Shown one piece after another: positions 52,140 through 59,270 of a DNA stretch of 63,762 nucleotides. The stretch comes from Bacteroidota bacterium (GTDB lineage: Bacteria > Bacteroidota > Rhodothermia > Rhodothermales > UBA10348). How positions within the stretch are numbered: position 1 is the stretch's first letter; each line of letters opens with the position of its first letter. The DNA lies in the NCBI GenBank assembly GCA_029262775.1, contig JAJCYR010000031.1:1-63762 (forward strand), in the 5' to 3' direction. Position numbers and translations under genes: made by a program. Below the pieces are notes generated by a model, which was given only the letters and a program-made list of their open reading frames with translations, was not told the DNA's origin and ran no database searches.

Positions 52140-52814
52140 ATGCGCCGCATGTATGCCATAGGCTTTTTGACTCTGATACCCGCCGCCGTGGCGCTGCTCG
52201 CCGGGTGCGGAGCCAACCCGGAGCCGACCACGTTCTTGCCTGAGGAGGGAGCCCGCGTCGTTGTCGTTCACGAGGTAGCCGATTTCAATGAATGGCACGC
52301 CCGCTTCACGGACCAGGCGCCCGCGCGCCTGGACATGGGCATTGAGGAGGAACTCGTCATGCAGGGCGAGTCCATGCCCAATCTGGTGTTCCTGCTCATG
52401 ACCGCACGCGATTCAGCCGCGGCCGCCGCTTGGCTCAAGGCGCCCGAAACCGCACGGAGTATGGATTTTGCGGGTGTCCAGGGCGAACTCATCACCGACA
52501 TCCTGGCGCCTGGCATCGTCTATCCGGACACGGAATATTTTGCGACGCGTCTCGTTGTGCGCCATCCGGTAAGCGATTTCGACCGGTGGCACAGCACGTT
52601 TCGCGGACACGAACGGGCGCGCCTTGATGTGGGCGTGCATACCATGCTCGTCACGCATCCGCTGGGAGACCGTAACGACGTCTACATGATGTTCGGCGTT
52701 TCCGATCCGGAGGGCGTGGCCGAATACATGGCGTCCGACCTGCTGGGACTCGCCATGCGGCTTGCCGGAGTCACTGAGCAGCCGGAGGCGTTTTTCGTGA
52801 ACGTGGTGGAGTAA
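52140..52814 (+). CDS. Lipoprotein with duplicated ferredoxin-like domain
   Basis: A 224-residue lipoprotein (signal ending VALLAGC). Two similar halves follow: VVVHEVADFNEWHARFTDQAPARLDMG and LVVRHPVSDFDRWHSTFRGHERARLDVG, each continuing into a beta-alpha-beta stretch (LVFLLMTARDSAAAAAWLKA; DVYMMFGVSDPEGVAEYMAS). The pattern recalls dimeric alpha/beta-barrel monooxygenase-like domains, here fused in tandem in one chain. Function is unknown. The start ATG 52140 has GGAGGT at 52127-52132, spacing 7, a strong ribosome-binding site. Confidence 0.78.
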   Translation: MRRMYAIGFLTLIPAAVALLAGCGANPEPTTFLPEEGARVVVVHEVADFNEWHARFTDQAPARLDMGIEEELVMQGESMPNLVFLLMTARDSAAAAAWLKAPETARSMDFAGVQGELITDILAPGIVYPDTEYFATRLVVRHPVSDFDRWHSTFRGHERARLDVGVHTMLVTHPLGDRNDVYMMFGVSDPEGVAEYMASDLLGLAMRLAGVTEQPEAFFVNVVE

Positions 52815-52829
52815 CCAGTGGAGTAACCA
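52806..52829 (+). repeat. 12-bp tandem duplication across a stop codon
   Basis: GTGGAGTAACCA occurs twice in a row at 52806-52817 and 52818-52829. The first copy contains the stop codon of the preceding lipoprotein; the second lies directly after it. The coding end VVE-stop is thus repeated in the 3' region without changing the protein. Confidence 0.75.
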
Positions 52830-53046
52830 GAGGCGTGCATTCCGCTCGGGTACGCATCGTTCCGCATCGATGAAACGCGGGAGGACCGGATAGTTGCCCA
52901 TGTATGGCTTCCATCCAATACTGCAGGACGAGCTGCCCGGGCGAGGCTCCCAGTGGTCAGGCGGTCCTGGGCGGACACGTGGACGGACGGGTCTACGGGG
53001 CGTATCCGAGCAAAGATTCAGCTCGGCCCCGCGAGTGACTCGTGCG
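52815..53046. other. Convergent intergenic region
   Basis: This 232-base space between the lipoprotein stop and the stop of the leftward membrane protein has the second copy of a 12-bp repeat at its left end. Open frames crossing it on both strands are shadows of the flanking genes. No RNA gene or clear terminator hairpin is recognised. Confidence 0.35.
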
Positions 53047-53712
53047 TCAGCGCACGAGCCACGTTCCACGGCTGTTTTCCATGGATTGGAGCGTCGTATC
53101 GATGAACAAAATGACGCCCGTCATTTCCATGCTTTCCTCGATGAACACCGTGATTTCGTAGGCCAGCGTGTCGGCGTCCATCGGGGCGCCGATGATTTCG
53201 ACGCCGAGCGCGCCGCCGACGAAAATAGCGCCAGAGAGCACATAGAGCAGCATGGTGCGGCGGGGAAGCGAGCGCAGGAGCGGTACAAAATAGAGGGCGC
53301 ATGCGGCAACGAGCGCGGCGGCCGGCCAGACCCAGAGCGTGTCCACAGCCGAATGGAACGATTCGTGCAGGCCCGCGACCTCGTCCATGGCGAGCACGAG
53401 GAAGCCGGCGGCGAGTACGCTCCAGAAACGTTCTTCTTTCCGGCCCTGGGATGCGCTCGTGGCACCGCTGCCTATTTGGACTGTCGCGCGCTTCAAGAGG
53501 AGCACCATCGACGCCACGAGCAGCAGAAAACTCGAGTACCACGTCGGCAGATTGTTTTCCTCATCGAGCGCCACGAGCTGCCGGATGAGCCACGGGATGT
53601 CGCCCGCCCAGTAGTGGTACATCATCACGAGCAGATGGGCGGCGAGCAGTACGAGCGCCACGGGTAGCAACCAGCGCCGCGCCGCATTCCGGGAAAGGGA
53701 GAGTTCTGTCAT
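53047..53712 (-). CDS. Six-TM membrane protein, unknown
   Basis: A 221-residue polytopic membrane protein with about six TM segments: WLLPVALVLLAAHLLVMM, SFLLLVASMVLLL, VLAAGFLVLAMDEVAG, VWPAAALVAACALYFVPL, LLYVLSGAIFVGGALGVEI and the end ITVFIEESMEMTGVILFI. Polar residues inside the membrane (DEVAGLHE in TM3, FIEESMEM in TM6) suggest a buried functional site with acid and His residues. No known family is assigned. The ATG at 53712 is preferred; an upstream ATG at 53760 would add 16 residues. Divergent from the second Asp-box gene. Confidence 0.75.
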   Translation of the reverse strand: MTELSLSRNAARRWLLPVALVLLAAHLLVMMYHYWAGDIPWLIRQLVALDEENNLPTWYSSFLLLVASMVLLLKRATVQIGSGATSASQGRKEERFWSVLAAGFLVLAMDEVAGLHESFHSAVDTLWVWPAAALVAACALYFVPLLRSLPRRTMLLYVLSGAIFVGGALGVEIIGAPMDADTLAYEITVFIEESMEMTGVILFIDTTLQSMENSRGTWLVR

Positions 53713-53763
53713 GACATACAATACATGTTCCAATTCGATGGTGCAAGATCGGGCTGGCATGCA

Positions 53764-53771
53764 TAAGTTTG
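53764..53771 (+). promoter_or_regulatory. Candidate TAnnTTTG promoter element
   Basis: TAAGTTTG matches the -7 consensus TAnnTTTG of Bacteroidota and lies 47 nt before the ATG of the second Asp-box gene. A matching TTTG near -33 is not found, so the assignment is weak. Confidence 0.25.
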
Positions 53772-53817
53772 GAGCCGATCATTCCTGTCCCGATCCACCA
53801 ACTGCCTTATTCCCATC

Positions 53818-56800
53818 ATGACCGGAATTCCTGCATTCATGTCCCGCCTCATGGAAGGCGGCTTGTTTCTACTCGCCGTTTTATTGATGCTACCGCCCTT
53901 GCCAGTCTCGGCTCAGAACGTAGACCCTGCGCTGCTGGAAGGCCTTGAATACCGGTTCGTAGGCCCAAACCGCGGCGGCCGCAGCGCCGCCGTAACGGGC
54001 GTCCCGGGCAAGCCTGACCTCTATTACATGGGTGCTACCGGCGGTGGTGTGTTCCGGACGACCGACGGAGGGGAGTCCTGGCACTCGATTTCGGACGGCT
54101 TCTTCGGCGGGTCCATCGGCGCTGTTGCCGTGTCCGAATGGGACCACAATGTGATTTATGTGGGAGGCGGCGAGAAGACCCTTCGGGGCAACGTGTCGCA
54201 TGGCTACGGCGTGTGGAAATCGGTCGATGCTGGAAAGACGTGGCGGCAGATCGGGCTCGAAGATTCCCGGCACATCGCGCGCGTTCGCATCCACCCGAAA
54301 AATTCGGATCTGGTCTACGCGGCGGCCATGGGCCACCTGTTCGGGCCGAACAACGAGCGCGGCGTGTACCGCTCGAAAGATGGGGGCGAGTCGTGGGAGC
54401 GGATCCTGTTCGTGAGCGACAAGGCTGGTGCGGTCGATCTCGTCATGGATCCGACGAATCCGCGCGTACTCTACGCATCGATGTGGGAAGTGTCCCGGTC
54501 GCCGTACGAACTGTCCTCAGGCGGCGAGGACTCGGGGCTCTGGAAGTCGACGGACGGCGGCGATACGTGGACGGAGCTGACCAACGGGGACAACGGGTTG
54601 CCGGGAGGCGTACTTGGCATCATTGGGGTTACGGTATCGCCCGTCAATCCGGACCGGGTGTGGGCCATTGTGGAGCACGACGAGGGCGGCGTATTCCGGA
54701 GCGAGGATGGCGGCGAGAACTGGCGGCGTATCAACGAGGACCGGAATCTGCGCCAGCGGGCCTGGTATTACACGCGCATGTACGCCGGCACCGAGGATGA
54801 GGACGATGTGTGGGTGCTGAACGTGGGCCTCTGGCACTCGAAGGATGGTGGGGAAACGTACAAGCGGGTTCGGACGCCGCACGGAGATCACCACGATTTC
54901 TGGATTGCACCGGAGAATGCCGACCGCATCATTGTGGGCGATGACGGCGGCGCGCAGGTGACCTACAACGGCGGCGAGACGTGGAGCACGTACCACAACC
55001 AGCCGACGGCGCAGTTTTACCGCGTGACCACCGACGACCATTTCCCGTACCGGATTTACGGGGGGCAGCAGGATAATTCGACCGTTCGGATTCTGCATAC
55101 GTCGACGGGAAGTGAGAATGACTGGGAGTCGACAGCGGGCGGCGAGAGCGCTTGGCTGGCGCCGAACCCGGAGAACCCGGACATCGTCTTTGGCGGGTCC
55201 TACGGGGGGTATCTGCAGCGGCTCGATCACGACACGCGCCAGTCACGAAATGTGAACGTGTGGCCGGACAACCCCATGGGACACGGCGCCGAAGACTACA
55301 AATACCGGTTCCAGTGGAATTTCCCCATCCGCTACTCGCGCCACGTGCCGGGCCGCGTGCTGACAGGCGCGAACGTGCTCTTCAAGACGGACAATGAGGG
55401 GCAGTCCTGGGAAGCCTTGTCGCCCGATCTGACGCGCGCCGATCCGTCCACACTCGGCCCGTCGGGCGGCCCCATCACGAAGGATAACACGGCAGTCGAG
55501 TACTACGCGACTATTTTCACGTTCATCGAGGGCGAAGAGGAAGGCGTGATCTGGACGGGTTCGGACGACGGCCTCATTCATATTACCCGCGATGGGGGGC
55601 AGTCGTGGATCGACGTCACACCGCCCGCCTCCATGTTTCCCGAGTGGATGCAGGTCAACGACATGGTCCTGGACCCTTTCAACGCGGGCGGGCTGTACGT
55701 AGCCGGCACGCGCTACAAGTCGGATGACTTCGCCCCGTACCTCTACAAAACGGAAGATTACGGCGCTTCGTGGGCGAAAATCACACGCGGTATTGATCCG
55801 CTTCACTTTACGCGCGCCATCGAGGCCGATCGCAGCGTGGAGGGTCTGCTCTACGCCGGCACGGAGAGCGGGATGTACGTATCGTTCGACGACGGGGCGA
55901 GTTGGCAGGCGTTCCAGCTGAACCTGCCCATTGTCCCGATCACCGACCTCGAGTGGCGCGACAACGACCTTGTCATCGGTACGCAGGGCCGCTCATTCTG
56001 GATCATGGATGACCTGTCGCCGGTGCATGCCGTGGCGGGATCGGATGCCCGTTCCGCTGCGGGGTCCGGCACGGGTTCGGACGGCGCGTATCTGTTCCCC
56101 GAGCCGCACCCCATCACGCTCGGCGCCGAGGGGAGCGTACGCCTGCGCTACTGGCTCTCGGATGCGGCCGCCGAAGCGCACGACGAAAAGCTCACGCTCC
56201 GGATCCTTGAAACGGACGGCGCCGTCATAAAGACCTTCGAGGAAGACGACGTCCCGTCGGGCGCTGGCTTCAACCAGTTCGACTGGAACATGCGTTACGA
56301 GGACGCCGAATCGTTCCCCGGCCTCATCATGTGGGCAGGTTCGGTACGCGGTCCACAGGCCGTGCCGGGCAGCTACCGGGCACGCCTCATTGTTGGCGAG
56401 GACTCGACGGACGTCGGATTTGCCATTCAGCCCGACCCGCGTTCGGAGTCGACGCTCGCCGACTACCAGGAACAGTTCGATTTCCTGATCGATGTGCGCG
56501 ACAAACTGACCGAAACGCACGAGGCCATCAAGAACATCCGCGCCATGCGCACGCAGATGAAGGATCTCGTGGGCCGGATTCCTGTGGATGCGGCGGAGCG
56601 CGACGAGATCAAGACCATGGCGGACAGTATTTCGGCTGACATGACGGCGATTGAGGAGGCGCTCTACCAGACGAAGAACCGCTCCGGACAGGATCCTCTC
56701 AACTTTCCGATCCGGCTGAACAACAAGCTGGCGGCCGTTGGCGGCGTGGTGGCGGGCGGCAACCATCGCCCGACCAATCAGTCGTATGCGGTTCGTGATG

Positions 56801-56922
56801 AGCTGGTCGCCCAGATCGACGAGGAACTCGGTCGGCTCACGGCCATCATGGACATGCGCATTCCCGAGTTCGAGTCCCGGATGGCGGCGCTCAACCTTCC
56901 CGTACTGGAGCGGCCGAAGTAA
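53818..56922 (+). CDS. Large secreted Asp-box (VPS10/sortilin-like) protein, copy 2
   Basis: A 1034-residue exported paralogue of the protein at 48823. Signal peptide LFLLAVLLMLPPLPVSAQ, then repeated Asp-box blades such as TTDGGESWH, SVDAGKTWR, SKDGGESWE, STDGGDTWT, SEDGGENWR, TRDGGQSWI and SFDDGASWQ (about residues 45-735). A beta domain and helical C-terminus follow (DVRDKLTETHEAIKNIRAM, about 890-1034), the same layout as copy 1. No enzyme motif is evident. A second in-frame ATG at 53839 could be the start. It ends 3 nt from the convergent YceI lipoprotein stop. Confidence 0.88.
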   Translation: MTGIPAFMSRLMEGGLFLLAVLLMLPPLPVSAQNVDPALLEGLEYRFVGPNRGGRSAAVTGVPGKPDLYYMGATGGGVFRTTDGGESWHSISDGFFGGSIGAVAVSEWDHNVIYVGGGEKTLRGNVSHGYGVWKSVDAGKTWRQIGLEDSRHIARVRIHPKNSDLVYAAAMGHLFGPNNERGVYRSKDGGESWERILFVSDKAGAVDLVMDPTNPRVLYASMWEVSRSPYELSSGGEDSGLWKSTDGGDTWTELTNGDNGLPGGVLGIIGVTVSPVNPDRVWAIVEHDEGGVFRSEDGGENWRRINEDRNLRQRAWYYTRMYAGTEDEDDVWVLNVGLWHSKDGGETYKRVRTPHGDHHDFWIAPENADRIIVGDDGGAQVTYNGGETWSTYHNQPTAQFYRVTTDDHFPYRIYGGQQDNSTVRILHTSTGSENDWESTAGGESAWLAPNPENPDIVFGGSYGGYLQRLDHDTRQSRNVNVWPDNPMGHGAEDYKYRFQWNFPIRYSRHVPGRVLTGANVLFKTDNEGQSWEALSPDLTRADPSTLGPSGGPITKDNTAVEYYATIFTFIEGEEEGVIWTGSDDGLIHITRDGGQSWIDVTPPASMFPEWMQVNDMVLDPFNAGGLYVAGTRYKSDDFAPYLYKTEDYGASWAKITRGIDPLHFTRAIEADRSVEGLLYAGTESGMYVSFDDGASWQAFQLNLPIVPITDLEWRDNDLVIGTQGRSFWIMDDLSPVHAVAGSDARSAAGSGTGSDGAYLFPEPHPITLGAEGSVRLRYWLSDAAAEAHDEKLTLRILETDGAVIKTFEEDDVPSGAGFNQFDWNMRYEDAESFPGLIMWAGSVRGPQAVPGSYRARLIVGEDSTDVGFAIQPDPRSESTLADYQEQFDFLIDVRDKLTETHEAIKNIRAMRTQMKDLVGRIPVDAAERDEIKTMADSISADMTAIEEALYQTKNRSGQDPLNFPIRLNNKLAAVGGVVAGGNHRPTNQSYAVRDELVAQIDEELGRLTAIMDMRIPEFESRMAALNLPVLERPK

Positions 56923-56925
56923 CGC

Positions 56926-57993
56926 TCATTCCGCGGCGTAGCGCTCGAGCGCAACGAGCAGCGGATGGGCCGGCGCCAACGACCGGGCCGCACGAAGGTG
57001 CGGCCCGGGGTCGGCGCCGGCCCGTATGGCATTCTGCGCCGCTACGAGGTGGAAATCGGCCTGGAGCGCCGGATCCTGTTCCGGCTCGGATGCCAGCAGA
57101 TCTATCGACAACGCGGTTGCGTTGCGCGCGTCGTCGTGCCGCTCCTGCTGCATGAAGGCGGTGGAAATACGCTGCAGATCGCGGAGTGATACGCGGACCG
57201 GACTGTCCGGATCGTCGTTGAAACCGACCACAGCCGCGCGCACGGCATCCCACCCATCGGAGTCTACATGGTCACGGATGTACGTGCTGACCTGGCTGTC
57301 GCGCCAGGGAAACACGTCGTTCAGCGCATTGTATTCCGAAAACCCGATGCTGAGATCGATGTCAATCCGGTCGCTGACAATGCCATTCCAGAAATCGTTG
57401 TCTGCATAGACGACACCGAAATCATTACGGTCAAGGGTCAGGCGGCTCTCGAGGACCATGCGCTGGTTTTCCCACTGATCCAGCGTGTGCATGGAGACCA
57501 CGTCAAAATCGAGCGTTACGTCGCGCGTCACATCTTTTATGGTGAGACGGCCATGCATGCGTCCTGAATCTCCATTGAGGTCGATCTCAGTACTTGAGAA
57601 CCGGATGAGGGGATAGGACGCAGCATCGAAAAACTGCTCCTGCAGAAGGCCGTCCCGACCCGGATTCTGAGTATCGATCGATGCCACGCGGATGGTCACC
57701 TCCACGTAGGCATCTTCGAGGCGCCCACCGGGCAGAATGGCTGCGGCATTCCAGTCGTTGAACGTACCGCGGACGCGGCCGAAACCGATATGCCGCGCCG
57801 TGAAATCGAGCAGCGAATGCTGCGTGTCTACTTCATAGAATCGATCGTCTGCCAACGCGGTATTCGAGGCAACCGGATCGCCTTGCGGCGCGGGGGCCTG
57901 ACCAGCCCGATCAGTGCCTGGGTCCGTCTGACAGGCCGAAAACAGAAGGAATAGGGCTGTCAGAACAGTATACGGGCGCAACGTAGGGTACAT
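56926..57993 (-). CDS. YceI-domain lipoprotein with helical C-terminal extension
   Basis: A 355-residue lipoprotein: signal with lipobox LFLLFSAC, a short linker rich in Pro/Ala/Gly, then a YceI lipocalin-like domain (about residues 52-220: FYEVDTQHSLLDFTARHIGFG, TFNDWNAAAILPGG, HGRLTIKDVTRDVTLDFDV). About 130 extra residues follow: the part ISTAFMQQERHDDARNATALSIDLLA and LVAAQNAIRAGADPGPHLRAA looks TPR-like. YceI proteins are normally about 180-210 residues, so this is an unusual fusion. Convergent with the second Asp-box gene (3 nt between stops). Confidence 0.82.
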   Translation of the reverse strand: MYPTLRPYTVLTALFLLFSACQTDPGTDRAGQAPAPQGDPVASNTALADDRFYEVDTQHSLLDFTARHIGFGRVRGTFNDWNAAAILPGGRLEDAYVEVTIRVASIDTQNPGRDGLLQEQFFDAASYPLIRFSSTEIDLNGDSGRMHGRLTIKDVTRDVTLDFDVVSMHTLDQWENQRMVLESRLTLDRNDFGVVYADNDFWNGIVSDRIDIDLSIGFSEYNALNDVFPWRDSQVSTYIRDHVDSDGWDAVRAAVVGFNDDPDSPVRVSLRDLQRISTAFMQQERHDDARNATALSIDLLASEPEQDPALQADFHLVAAQNAIRAGADPGPHLRAARSLAPAHPLLVALERYAAE

Positions 57994-58229
57994 GGCGGGA
58001 ACGGGTTGGATGCGTGGTCTTCAGGGGCGCAGCGACGCCCAAACGTGCCTTTCAACGGCTGAGGGGCACCTTGTTCATGCAATAGGGATGGACGTCATGG
58101 TGGGAGTGACGAGCCGTAAGGTCCACCCGGTAGATGACAACGTGGTGCTCGTCTGCACGCGGAGAACGACTTTAAGGCTGGGGAATTGAAGACCGTCCGA
58201 GAAGCCAACAGAAATTCGACGTGAACACC

Positions 58230-59147
58230 ATGAGAACCGTACACATGCCCGTTCGGGCGCAGCAGGTGGATATGGGCGGCTTCGTGGTCAAGCAGCCGCT
58301 GCCCCATGCCCGGCTGCAACATGTCGATCCGTTTCTGCTGTTGCACCACGCCGGTCCGGTCTCGTTTCCGGGCGGTGCGAGGCAGCGGGATGAGGGCGTG
58401 CCGCCGCATCCACACCGCGGCTTTGAGCCGGTCACGTTCGTGTTCAAGGGCGGCGTGCATCACCGCGACTCGCGGGGGAACGACCACGTCGTGGAGGCGG
58501 GCGGTGTGCAGTGGATGACGGCCGGCATGGGAATTGTCCACAGCGAACGTCCGTCCCGCAGCCTCGTGGAGGACGGCGGCGAGTGGGAGCTCATCCAGCT
58601 CTGGATCAACCTGCCTGCGAGCCGCAAAATGATCCAGCCGCGCTACCAGGGGCTATCGGCGGAGGAGATTCCCGTAGTGGAGCAGGGTGGATTCCGGATC
58701 CAGGTGGTGGCCGGGCGGTTCGGTGGGGATTCCGTTGAGGGGTCCACGGCGAGCACAAGCTCTGGGGCGAACGCGACATCTGGTCCAGCCGAGACGCAGA
58801 CACCGATCACGGCGTTGGTGCTCGATGGGGCGCCAGGCAGCGATGCCGTACTCGACCTACCTTCCGGGCAGCGCGGGTTCCTCTATGTGCTGAGCGGGAC
58901 GGTCAGAGTGAACGGCGTGGCGCCACTGCCCGAGCACCACCTGATTGAACTCGATGACGAGGGCCCGCTTGGGCTGGCCGCCACCGGGGCAATGCGTGCG
59001 CTGCTCGTGCTCGGCGCGCCCATTGGCGAACCCGTCGTCTCGAGCGGCCCGTTCGTGATGAACACGCACACCGAGATCATGGAGGCCATGAGGGACGCCC
59101 AGATGGGCAAAATGGGCATTCTGATCGAAGAATGGGGGTCTGAATAA
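58230..59147 (+). CDS. Pirin family protein
   Basis: A 305-residue bicupin. The pirin metal site is in GVPPHPHRGFEPVTFVF with HPH and the following HHRDSRG, and the QWMTAGMGIVHSERP segment is near residues 95-109. A Ser/Thr/Gly-rich insertion (SVEGSTASTSSGANATSGPA) separates the two cupin domains at about residues 168-188. Bacterial pirins are often quercetinase-like or regulatory metalloproteins; the role here is unknown. ATG 58230 is used; GTG 58221 adds three residues. The stop overlaps an inverted repeat that may terminate transcription. Confidence 0.92.
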   Translation: MRTVHMPVRAQQVDMGGFVVKQPLPHARLQHVDPFLLLHHAGPVSFPGGARQRDEGVPPHPHRGFEPVTFVFKGGVHHRDSRGNDHVVEAGGVQWMTAGMGIVHSERPSRSLVEDGGEWELIQLWINLPASRKMIQPRYQGLSAEEIPVVEQGGFRIQVVAGRFGGDSVEGSTASTSSGANATSGPAETQTPITALVLDGAPGSDAVLDLPSGQRGFLYVLSGTVRVNGVAPLPEHHLIELDDEGPLGLAATGAMRALLVLGAPIGEPVVSSGPFVMNTHTEIMEAMRDAQMGKMGILIEEWGSE

Positions 59148-59169
59148 ATGTAACTTTCATTGTTACATT
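59147..59169. terminator. 8-bp perfect inverted repeat after pirin
   Basis: AATGTAAC at 59147-59154 pairs with GTTACATT at 59162-59169, with a 7-base spacer and ATTTTTC just after. It starts on the last base of the pirin stop. It can act as a weak (AT-rich) intrinsic terminator for pirin, or as a regulator-binding site before the permease gene 100 bases downstream. Confidence 0.5.
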
Positions 59170-59270
59170 ATTTTTCTGGTCCGCAGTGCCAACTTTTTGG
59201 CTGAAATCCGTATCGAAGTGGGGAATCCGGGCTGCCGCAGCTCGGCGACTGTTGACCAAAAGACCCACAT

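Noticed and set aside
52413..53069. 218-codon minus-strand frame over the duplicated-domain lipoprotein
   Set aside because: Antisense shadow; the plus-strand gene has a ribosome-binding site, lipobox and internal duplication.
52894..53667. 257-codon plus-strand frame opposite the six-TM protein
   Set aside because: Arg/His/Glu-rich antisense shadow of a membrane protein.
57994..58229. Possible small gene or RNA gene in the YceI/pirin divergent gap
   Set aside because: The open frame at 57992-58189 has no plausible start or domain, and no cloverleaf or conserved RNA fold is visible.
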